A stretch of 21,620 nucleotides of DNA from Pauljensenia sp. (GTDB taxonomy: Bacteria; Actinomycetota; Actinomycetes; Actinomycetales; Actinomycetaceae), in contig JASBZF010000015.1 in the NCBI GenBank assembly GCA_029983625.1, forward strand, positions 1-21,620, in the 5' to 3' direction. The notes beneath the pieces are model-generated. The model did not search any database, had not been told where the DNA came from, and worked only from the letters and a program-made list of their open reading frames with translations. Shown here one piece after another: positions 13,564 to 20,265 of this stretch. Numbering within the stretch: the stretch's first letter is position 1; every line of letters begins with the position of its first letter. The position numbers and the translations under genes are program-made.

Positions 13564-14511
13564 GTGATTACAGCTCTCGACCTCGGCCTCATCTACGGCC
13601 TTATGGCGCTCGGCGTGTACCTCACGTTCCGCGTCCTCGACATTGCCGATCTGACGGTTGATTCCTCCTTCACGACGGGAGCGGCTGTTGCCGCCGTCAT
13701 GATTACTGCCGGACAGAATCCCTGGCTTGCGACACTCTGCGGCTTCTTCTCCGGTTGCATTGCCGGAACAATCACGGGCATTTTGCACGTCTACGCCGGA
13801 ATCCATCCGCTGCTCGCCGGTATCCTCACCCAGATCGGCCTGTACTCGATCAACTTAAGGATCCTCGGCAAAGCAAATGTGCCTCTCCTTCGCGGCGTCT
13901 ACACGGTGTTTACTCCTCTGAGGGATGCGGGACTTGTGGGAACGTGGGTTTCCGTTGGACTTTTCGCTCTCGCGATCGCCCTCGTCACCAGCGCATTTAA
14001 CTGGTTCTTATCCACCCAGATCGGATTGGGCATGAGGGCCACCGGCGACAACGAAGGTATGGCCCGCGCTCAGGGCGTTCCCACGGGCACAATGAAAATG
14101 ATCGGCTTAGCTTTATCTAATGGTCTTGTCGCCGCTTCTGGTGCGTTTATCGCTCAATATCAGGGCTACGCCGACATTTCAATGGGGATCGGTTTGATCG
14201 TCGCCGGTCTTGCTTCCGTCATCATTGGAACTGCGCTCATTGGTTCACGCGGAGTGTGGGTGACCGCCCTCTTTGTTGTGATCGGTTCCTTCCTTTACCG
14301 CGTCATCATTCAGCTCGCCCTCGGTGTGGATTTCCTTGACGCGAACGACATGAAACTCATTTCCGCGATCATCGTGTTCCTCGCGCTCATGATCCCCAGA
14401 GTCGGTGTCTTTTCTCAGATCAGGCAGCGTCGCCGCGCCAGAACTTTGGTACACGAACCGGATATTACGCACACTCCTGAAGAGCGCGACAACGAAAAGG
14501 TGGTCCTGTGA
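13564..14511 (+). CDS. ABC transporter permease (BPD_transp_2 / TrpY-like)
   Basis: This 315-residue membrane protein has about eight to nine hydrophobic segments and belongs to the branched-chain-amino-acid-type permease family (BPD_transp_2), which pairs with PF04392 lipoproteins. Typical blocks include GLIYGLMALGVYLTFRVLDIADLTVDSSFTTGA near the start, the central Gly-rich region IHPLLAGILTQIGLYSINLRILGKAN, and GMRATGDNEGMARAQGV, the cytoplasmic coupling loop that contacts the ATPase. The C-terminal tail (about 283-315) is charged and cytoplasmic. The GTG start is preceded by GAAGGG. Its stop overlaps the start of the ATPase gene, so the two are translationally coupled. Confidence 0.9.
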   Translation: MITALDLGLIYGLMALGVYLTFRVLDIADLTVDSSFTTGAAVAAVMITAGQNPWLATLCGFFSGCIAGTITGILHVYAGIHPLLAGILTQIGLYSINLRILGKANVPLLRGVYTVFTPLRDAGLVGTWVSVGLFALAIALVTSAFNWFLSTQIGLGMRATGDNEGMARAQGVPTGTMKMIGLALSNGLVAASGAFIAQYQGYADISMGIGLIVAGLASVIIGTALIGSRGVWVTALFVVIGSFLYRVIIQLALGVDFLDANDMKLISAIIVFLALMIPRVGVFSQIRQRRRARTLVHEPDITHTPEERDNEKVVL

Positions 14512-15311
14512 TGCTGGAGATCGAAGCCGTCACGAAGACTTTTTTCCGTGGAACCGTTAATGAACGTACCGCCCTACGCGAGGTGTCCCTCACTTTAGAG
14601 TCCGGTGATTTCGTGACGATTATCGGATCGAACGGTGCGGGTAAGTCAACGCTTCTCAATATTGTTTCAGGACGCTACCAAGCGGATGTGGGCCGTGTAA
14701 CAATCGACGGCAAGGATGTGACGAAGCTGCCGGACTATGCGGTTTCCCGCTATGTGGCGCGTGTTTTCCAAGACCCGATGGCGGGCACGGCCCCTCATTT
14801 GTCAATTGAAGAGAATCTCGCCCTTGCTTTTTCGCGCGGCAAGCGACGCACTTTGGCGCCCGCGTTAACGACAAAGAAACGCCAGATGTTCCGCGAGGTT
14901 CTCGCTTCACTTGAGCAGGGGCTTGAGGATCGTCTGAGCACGAAGGTGGGTTTACTTTCAGGCGGTCAACGTCAGGCGCTTTCGCTGACGATGGCAACCT
15001 TTTCCGATCCGAAGGTGCTGCTCCTTGATGAACACACTGCGGCTTTGGATCCGGCGCGCGCTGCGCTCATCACCGAGTTGACGCGCACGGCAGTGGAACG
15101 TCAGCATCTGACGACTCTTATGGTCACGCACAATATGGAGCAGGCTTTGTCGATGGGGAACAGGCTCATCATGATGCACGAGGGTCGGATTATTTTCGAG
15201 CTGTCGGGCGAAGCAAAGAGGAAGGCGAGCGTCGAGTCTCTTCTGGAAGAGTTCGACAAGCTTCGCGGCGAGGACGGGGCAGGCTTGTCTGACCGGACCT
15301 TGCTTGCCTAG
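14508..15311 (+). CDS. ABC transporter ATP-binding protein (TrpZ-like)
   Basis: This 267-residue cytoplasmic ATPase powers the adjacent permease. Visible motifs are Walker A GSNGAGKST (40-48), the Q-loop VFQDP (about 86-90), the signature LSGGQRQ (150-156), Walker B LLLDEH (171-176), D-loop AALD and the H-switch VTHNM. It is one NBD, so it would act as a homodimer. The GTG at 14508 overlaps the permease stop by 4 nt (GTGA); ATG at 14511 is an equally good start, with AAGGTGG upstream. No other genes follow on this strand before the bidirectional hairpin, so the operon ends here. Confidence 0.92.
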   Translation: MMLEIEAVTKTFFRGTVNERTALREVSLTLESGDFVTIIGSNGAGKSTLLNIVSGRYQADVGRVTIDGKDVTKLPDYAVSRYVARVFQDPMAGTAPHLSIEENLALAFSRGKRRTLAPALTTKKRQMFREVLASLEQGLEDRLSTKVGLLSGGQRQALSLTMATFSDPKVLLLDEHTAALDPARAALITELTRTAVERQHLTTLMVTHNMEQALSMGNRLIMMHEGRIIFELSGEAKRKASVESLLEEFDKLRGEDGAGLSDRTLLA

Positions 15312-15392
15312 CTCACCTCCCGTGCCTGTGTGCCGTATCTTTGTGCCGTGTGTGGGACTGTATGCGGATCGTGCGTCGTTTCGTGAAGAATG

Positions 15393-15452
15393 CTCCGCCC
15401 TCGTTGATCGGGATCTGAGGGAATGGGCGCACGGTAAGTGCCGAGGGCGGGG
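15393..15452. terminator. Bidirectional GC-rich hairpin between convergent ABC and lacI-type genes
   Basis: CTCCGCCCTCG (15393-15403) pairs with CGAGGGCGGGG (15442-15452), 11 bp with one G-U, around a 38-nt loop. The position between convergent genes fits termination in both directions, though T-runs are lacking. It shares the GAGGGCGGGG repeat. The rest of the 15312-15516 spacer shows nothing else. Confidence 0.5.
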
Positions 15453-15516
15453 TGCGCGAGCGGATCTGAACGAGCGGAATTGAATGCGAAGTGTGTCCTG
15501 TTGATCGAATACGCAC

Positions 15517-16518
15517 TCACGCTGACTGTCGTTGGTGAAGGACCGTGGGGAGGATTGCGGTTCGCCTCGGGCCTCCTTCGATCATTTCACGTGCGATCGC
15601 ACATGCAACGCTACCTTGTTCGTGCATGGGCTGAGCGATGGTGGTGAGTGTTGGCGTGCCATTGGCGGCAGAAGGATCATCGTCGTACCCGATGACGGCG
15701 ACCTCTTGTGGAACTTGACGCCCTGCTTCGTGCAACACGTCGATCACTCCCCGGGCGATCCGATCAGAGCCCGCGAGAACTGCGTCGAATTCGAAATTTC
15801 GGTTCAAGAAGTCCGTCATTGCAGCGCGTCCGTCGGACACTCCCCAACCACCCCAACGTGTGCGGAGATGATCGAGTTGGGGGAATACCTCTGTGTAGCC
15901 ACGATAACGGTCTTGTGCGGCTTGCTGAGTGGGGGTGCCGAGAATTGCGAGCGGGTTCTGACGGCCTGTGCTCTTGAGATGTTCTGCGGCGGTGCGCGCT
16001 CCGATCCGGTCGTCTGAATAGACGAAGGAAAATCTTCCCGAGGATTCTAATCGTTCATCCTGTCCGCAGATGATGACAGGGATCTGTTTGTGAAGGAGGT
16101 TGACGAGAAGACCCTGATCGGTCCACGGTGAAAGGTGAATCACCGCATCAACCGTTCTGCTGGTGATGAGGCGAAGAGCTTTCGCCTGTTCTTGCGGGGT
16201 TGCGGTCGGTAGCAAGATCGGGGCGATTTCTGTGGATCCGAGGGAGTCGGTGATGCCTTGGAGGATTCGAGCGAAAGTGGGATCCGCAAAGAAAGTTGCT
16301 AAAGGTTCGGAAATAACGACGGCGAAGGCATCTGCTCGACCGGTTGCAAGTGAGCGTGCTGAAGCTTTTGCTGAATATGAGAGCGCATTAACGGCTGCGT
16401 GGACGCGCTTGGCGGTTTCTGGGGAGACGGGGTAGTTGCCTGCGAGGACGCGGGAGACCGTCGCTTTTGAGACTCCAGCTGCTTCTGCGACATCGCGGAT
16501 CGTTGCTTGCCTGCTCAG
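15517..16518 (-). CDS. LacI-family transcriptional regulator (EbgR-like), apparent CTG start
   Basis: This is a 333-residue repressor. The N-terminal helix-turn-helix reads TIRDVAEAAGVSKATVSRVL (6-25), followed by the hinge helix region SAKASARSLATGR and a periplasmic-binding-protein-like effector domain (blocks DAVLAGSDRIARGV, AVIGYDDDP, TTIAQPMHEQG). Start choice: the frame contains no ATG, GTG or TTG between an upstream stop and the HTH; the only suitable codon is CTG at 16518, with AAGGAGG 5 nt upstream. A TTG at 16215 would delete the whole DNA-binding domain. It is divergent from the beta-galactosidase operon, whose promoter carries two LacI-type operators, so it most likely represses that operon and its ligand is probably the galactoside substrate or a product. 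E. coli EbgR is the positional analogue. Confidence 0.88.
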   Translation of the reverse strand: MSRQATIRDVAEAAGVSKATVSRVLAGNYPVSPETAKRVHAAVNALSYSAKASARSLATGRADAFAVVISEPLATFFADPTFARILQGITDSLGSTEIAPILLPTATPQEQAKALRLITSRTVDAVIHLSPWTDQGLLVNLLHKQIPVIICGQDERLESSGRFSFVYSDDRIGARTAAEHLKSTGRQNPLAILGTPTQQAAQDRYRGYTEVFPQLDHLRTRWGGWGVSDGRAAMTDFLNRNFEFDAVLAGSDRIARGVIDVLHEAGRQVPQEVAVIGYDDDPSAANGTPTLTTIAQPMHEQGSVACAIAREMIEGGPRRTAILPTVLHQRQSA

Positions 16519-16523
16519 TGTGT

Positions 16524-16530
16524 CCTCCTT
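16524..16530 (-). promoter_or_regulatory. Ribosome binding site deciding the CTG start of the LacI-type gene
   Basis: On the minus strand AAGGAGG lies 5 nt before CTG. No other start codon is available in frame, so this strong site is the main support for a CTG start. Confidence 0.7.
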
Positions 16531-16602
16531 GGTTTCTTTCGCAGTATCTTTTTGGCTTCATTGTCGCAAAGCTGTGTCGAGGACGAGTTCTGCACGACAC
16601 GC

Positions 16603-16631
16603 TTGACAACCGGTTTCTATTGGTGAATCAT
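16603..16631 (+). promoter_or_regulatory. Promoter of the ebg-like operon (TTGACA-17-AATCAT)
   Basis: A consensus -35 TTGACA (16603-16608) is followed after 17 nt by AATCAT (16626-16631), which keeps the key A2 and T6 of the -10. +1 would be near 16638, just before the palindromic operator. Confidence 0.65.
16605..16618. promoter_or_regulatory. LacI-type operator 1 overlapping the -35
   Basis: AACCGGTTTCT has the CCGG-centred core of LacI-family sites, with one good half-site and one degenerate. It overlaps TTGACA. Its centre is 43 bp (about four helical turns) from that of operator 2, so both face the same side of the DNA. Confidence 0.65.
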
Positions 16632-16643
16632 CTACTTATCGCA

Positions 16644-16665
16644 ATAAAGAAACCGGTTTCTTTAT
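16644..16665. promoter_or_regulatory. LacI-type operator 2, perfect 22-bp palindrome
   Basis: The half-site ATAAAGAAACC is repeated exactly in inverse to give a perfect 22-bp palindrome centred on CCGG. It starts about 5 nt after the predicted +1, an ideal repression site for the divergent LacI-family protein. Confidence 0.8.
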
Positions 16666-16692
16666 GTGGTGTCGATCGATGACAGGAGTGCA

Positions 16693-19600
16693 ATGAGGCC
16701 ACACAACCCCTGGGAAGATCAGGAAGCCTTATCCGATGGGCGACTTCCCGCTCACGCACACTTCATCCCCTACGCCACCTTGGATGAAGCACAATCTGCA
16801 GCAAAGCGCCGCGTCCTCGGTATCGACCGAGAACGCAGCTGCGGATATCGAAACCTGACGGGAACATGGGGATTCGCTCTCTTCGACTCACCAAAACGAG
16901 TCCCTGACACTCTTTTTTCCACTTATGACCCGAGTCTCGATCAAGTTGAAGTCCCTCATCTGTGGCAAATGGACGGATATGGCACCCTCCAGTACACAGA
17001 CGAGGCATACCCTTTCCCTGTTGATCCCCCTTATGTGCCCTCGAAAAATCCAACAGGCGTGTATCAACGCCTCATATCGCTTGAGGAGATCGACCCTGAT
17101 CTGCACTACATTCTGCGTTTTGAAGGCGTCGAATCATATTGTGAAGTATTCGTTAACGGCCACAAGATCGGATTCTCAAAAGGATCACGTCTCACTGCCG
17201 AGTTCGATATCTCTGAGGCACTGAAAACAGGGGACAACCTACTGAGCGTCCTCGTGTGCCAATTCAGCGACGGCACATACATCGAAGACCAGGACATGTG
17301 GTGGGCCTCCGGCATTTTCCGAGAAGTGTGTGTGCTTGAACGCCCTCGTCAAAGAATCGATGACTTCTTTGTCACGACCTCCATGAAGGACGAGCAATCA
17401 ACTGCGGAGCTGTCACTGAACTGCAGCATCTCACTGTCTGACTCAGACATGTGCCTGTCGTGCAGCATCCTCGATATCGACTCAGGAGGAGTGAGCATCT
17501 TCGATCAAACAATGAAGGTCACACAAGACGGAAATGTGTCCTTCACAACTCAGATCGAAGGAATCCGATGGTGGAACCCAGAGCGCCCGAGTATTTACGC
17601 CCTCATTCTGGCTCTACATCCCGCCGATTCAGGCATTGCGCAGGCAAAAGAAATCATTGCCCACCCCCTCGGCTTCCGAGATATTCGGATCGAAGACGGC
17701 AAACTCCTGCTCAACGGACGCTACTTCACAATGCATGGAGTGAATCGACATGACCACGATCCTGAACGTGGCCGCGCAATCGACGTTCACACTATTGCCC
17801 GTGATGTACAGATGATGAAAGCGCATCACATTAATGCGGTGAGAACATCGCATTACCCGAACGATCCGCGTTTCTATGCGATGTGTGACTATTTCGGCCT
17901 CATGGTGCTGGCTGAAACCGACCTTGAAAGTCACGGTTTTGTGAATGTCGGCAAAATCGAACAGCTAACGGATGATCCTCGATGGAGTCGAGCCTACGTT
18001 GATCGCATCGAAAGGCATGTCCTCGCGCAACGCAATCACGCTTCGATCGTGATGTGGTCCCTCGGTAACGAATCGGGATTCGGTTGCAACATTCGTGCAA
18101 TGTACGAACGCTGCAAAGAACTCGATCCGACACGCCCCGTCCACTATGAGGAAGATCGTCATGCCGAGGTCGTGGACGTTATTTCAACAATGTATTCAAG
18201 GGTGTCCCAAATGTACGAATTCGGCGAGTACCCCCACCCTAAACCTCGAATCCTGTGCGAATACGGACATGCGATGGGTAACGGTCCGGGCGGACTATCT
18301 GAATACCAACAGGTCATTGATTCTTTCGACCACATTCAAGGACATTTCATCTGGGAATGGATCGATCATGGGATCCGGGTGATCAACGATGAGGGCGGAA
18401 TCTCCTATCGATACGGTGGAGATTTTGGCGATGAGCCAAACAATGGCAACTTCTGTATCGATGGACTTGTTTTTCCGTGGAGGGAAGCAAGCCCTGGACT
18501 GCGCGAATACGCCTCCGTCATCGCTCCCCTGAGATTCGCTCTTGATGCACACAACCTCGTTGTCACATCGAGACGATGGTTTGAACCACTGGACAATGTT
18601 GAACTGGAAATCGAATGCATGGTCGATGGGAAAGTGGCGCAAAAACAGGTTATTGACTGCCCCGCCCTCGCCCCTGGGCAATCGCGTTGTGTCAGCGTCG
18701 CCGACAGTATTGAAAAGGCCAAAATCTGGGGGGAAGCACATCGTGACGAACACTTTGACACCCACGAATTACGTCTAGCAGTGCGGGCGCGGCACAAACT
18801 TCCCACTCCATGCACTGAAGCGGGACATCTGCTGGGACAGTCCGACTTTCTCATCGAGACATGGCGAGCGAAGCGCACGAGCAAACCTTCTTCAAGTCCT
18901 CACAGAATAAAAACACGGGTCGAGGAGGATGCCCTGCACATCATCACCGGTCAGCAACACGCAGTTTTCGACCTCGTTGACGGTTCTTTACGTTCACTCA
19001 GCCGAGAAGAACGTGAAATCATCGATTCGGGGCCGCGACTGACTTTCTGGCACGCACTGATTGACAATCACGCACAGGAATGTGAAGCGCTATGGAAACC
19101 GCATCTCCTTGATCTTCTCCAGGAATCCACCTATTCCGTGCAGTGGAAACACGAGGGCAAATACGTCGAAATTGACGTGAACAGCACAATCGCTCCGCCA
19201 GGACTCAACATTGGGATGTCCTGTCGCTATCTTTGGCGGATCGAGCCAGAAGGCCGACTCATCTTGACGGTTTTTGGTAAGCCCTACGGAGATTACTCGG
19301 ACATCATTCCCAGAATCGGATTACGTATGTCCCTTCCTTCGCGTTTTTCTGCAGTGTCATACATTGGCCGAGGACCGGATGAAAATTACCCCGACTCGTG
19401 CCGAGCCAACCTTCATGGCTCCTATTCGACGACGGTTGCACAAATGACGACCCCCTACGTGAGGCCGCAAGACATGGGCAACCGGACGGAAGTCCGATCA
19501 TTGACCTTAAGTGATGAGGCGGGTACAGGTCTTCGCGTCCTAGCGGATTCGGATAGTTTCTGCTTCAGAGCATTGCCCTATTCGGACGCGCAACTCGATC

Positions 19601-19779
19601 GCGCACGCCACCTCGATGAACTCGAAGCCGAAGACACATGCGAACTCAACATTGATTTTGAGCTTCTCGGTCTTGGATCTAACTCCTGGGGATCGGAAGT
19701 GCTCGATTCCTACAGGGTGCGCTGGCAAAGCTTTGAACACAGAATCGTGTTTCAAAGCGCCGAGGAGGTTGCTGAATGA
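16693..19779 (+). CDS. ebgA: Beta-galactosidase, GH2 family, EbgA-like large subunit
   Basis: This 1028-residue cytosolic glycoside hydrolase family 2 enzyme hydrolyses beta-D-galactosides. The order is: sugar-binding jelly roll (about 50-215, with SDGTYIEDQDMWW), immunoglobulin-like domain, TIM barrel (MHGVNRHDHDPERGRAID; VRTSHYPNDPRFYAMCDYFG; acid/base Glu460 in LGNES; nucleophile Glu523 in CEYGHAMGN; HFIWEWIDHG), then a C-terminal beta-sandwich (Bgal_small_N). Trp999 occupies the LacZ Trp999 place. At the LacZ Asn102 place there is Asp103 (YTDEAYPF), as in wild-type E. coli EbgA (Asp92). I chose ATG 16693 because AGGAG lies just upstream; the GTG at 16666 would overlap the operator. The stop overlaps the ebgC-like start (ATGA). 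Length, partner gene and regulator all fit EbgA; lacZ is the broader alternative name. Confidence 0.92.
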   Translation: MRPHNPWEDQEALSDGRLPAHAHFIPYATLDEAQSAAKRRVLGIDRERSCGYRNLTGTWGFALFDSPKRVPDTLFSTYDPSLDQVEVPHLWQMDGYGTLQYTDEAYPFPVDPPYVPSKNPTGVYQRLISLEEIDPDLHYILRFEGVESYCEVFVNGHKIGFSKGSRLTAEFDISEALKTGDNLLSVLVCQFSDGTYIEDQDMWWASGIFREVCVLERPRQRIDDFFVTTSMKDEQSTAELSLNCSISLSDSDMCLSCSILDIDSGGVSIFDQTMKVTQDGNVSFTTQIEGIRWWNPERPSIYALILALHPADSGIAQAKEIIAHPLGFRDIRIEDGKLLLNGRYFTMHGVNRHDHDPERGRAIDVHTIARDVQMMKAHHINAVRTSHYPNDPRFYAMCDYFGLMVLAETDLESHGFVNVGKIEQLTDDPRWSRAYVDRIERHVLAQRNHASIVMWSLGNESGFGCNIRAMYERCKELDPTRPVHYEEDRHAEVVDVISTMYSRVSQMYEFGEYPHPKPRILCEYGHAMGNGPGGLSEYQQVIDSFDHIQGHFIWEWIDHGIRVINDEGGISYRYGGDFGDEPNNGNFCIDGLVFPWREASPGLREYASVIAPLRFALDAHNLVVTSRRWFEPLDNVELEIECMVDGKVAQKQVIDCPALAPGQSRCVSVADSIEKAKIWGEAHRDEHFDTHELRLAVRARHKLPTPCTEAGHLLGQSDFLIETWRAKRTSKPSSSPHRIKTRVEEDALHIITGQQHAVFDLVDGSLRSLSREEREIIDSGPRLTFWHALIDNHAQECEALWKPHLLDLLQESTYSVQWKHEGKYVEIDVNSTIAPPGLNIGMSCRYLWRIEPEGRLILTVFGKPYGDYSDIIPRIGLRMSLPSRFSAVSYIGRGPDENYPDSCRANLHGSYSTTVAQMTTPYVRPQDMGNRTEVRSLTLSDEAGTGLRVLADSDSFCFRALPYSDAQLDRARHLDELEAEDTCELNIDFELLGLGSNSWGSEVLDSYRVRWQSFEHRIVFQSAEEVAE

Positions 19780-20237
19780 AACTCTTCGACACCCTCGAAA
19801 TTGCCGAGCATGAACTTTCGGGAGAGACGAAATGGGATCGAGTTTTCCAGGCAATCGCCCTCGCTGACCTACTCCCTGCACGTGTGACCTACTCAGTCGG
19901 TGACACTCTGACCTGGCGTCTCCTCACGGAAGAAGACGCTGAGATTTACGCCCTGAAGCGCCGTCGTTATGTGCGTGTCCTGTTCTGTTTAGAAGGATCA
20001 GCACAGATCGATCACAGCGAAATAGGACGCACACTCAGGCCCTACTCCGACCTCAGCGACAGAGAAGAAATCGAATTCGATTCCTGGAGGGAAGGAGGTA
20101 TCACCACGACAACGCTCCTGCCTGGACAACTCATCTGCTTTGCCATCAGCGAGGCATCGAGAATCCGTCCCTCACAAGGATTTAGAGGAGTTCTTCTCAA
20201 TGTCACCGTCGAGGGGCGTTCATTCGCCAACAAGTAA
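19776..20237 (+). CDS. ebgC: EbgC-like beta-galactosidase small subunit (YhcH/YjgK/YiaL family)
   Basis: This 153-residue protein belongs to the YhcH/YjgK/YiaL (DUF386) family, a cupin-like beta-sandwich. In E. coli, EbgC is the beta chain that joins EbgA in an alpha4-beta4 enzyme and is needed for full activity. Shared features seen here are the KW.R..QAI start (19-27), SVGDTLTWRL (40-49), RRRY (62-65), the LEG turn (72-74), SDREE (94-98) and the ending VTVEGRSFANK. The position where relatives keep an H-R-x-Y-x-E/D-x-H patch reads KRRRYVRVLF, and the usual late D-x-H reads FAISEA, so the putative ligands look lost. It overlaps the stop of the EbgA-like gene by 4 nt (ATGA), which implies coupled translation and stoichiometric assembly. 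Confidence 0.82.
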   Translation: MKLFDTLEIAEHELSGETKWDRVFQAIALADLLPARVTYSVGDTLTWRLLTEEDAEIYALKRRRYVRVLFCLEGSAQIDHSEIGRTLRPYSDLSDREEIEFDSWREGGITTTTLLPGQLICFAISEASRIRPSQGFRGVLLNVTVEGRSFANK

Positions 20238-20265
20238 CCCATTCGAACTATCTGGAGGATCGAAG

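Noticed and set aside
16666..16692. Upstream GTG start (9 codons longer) for the beta-galactosidase
   Set aside because: It overlaps the operator palindrome edge and lacks a ribosome binding site, whereas ATG 16693 has AGGAG in place.
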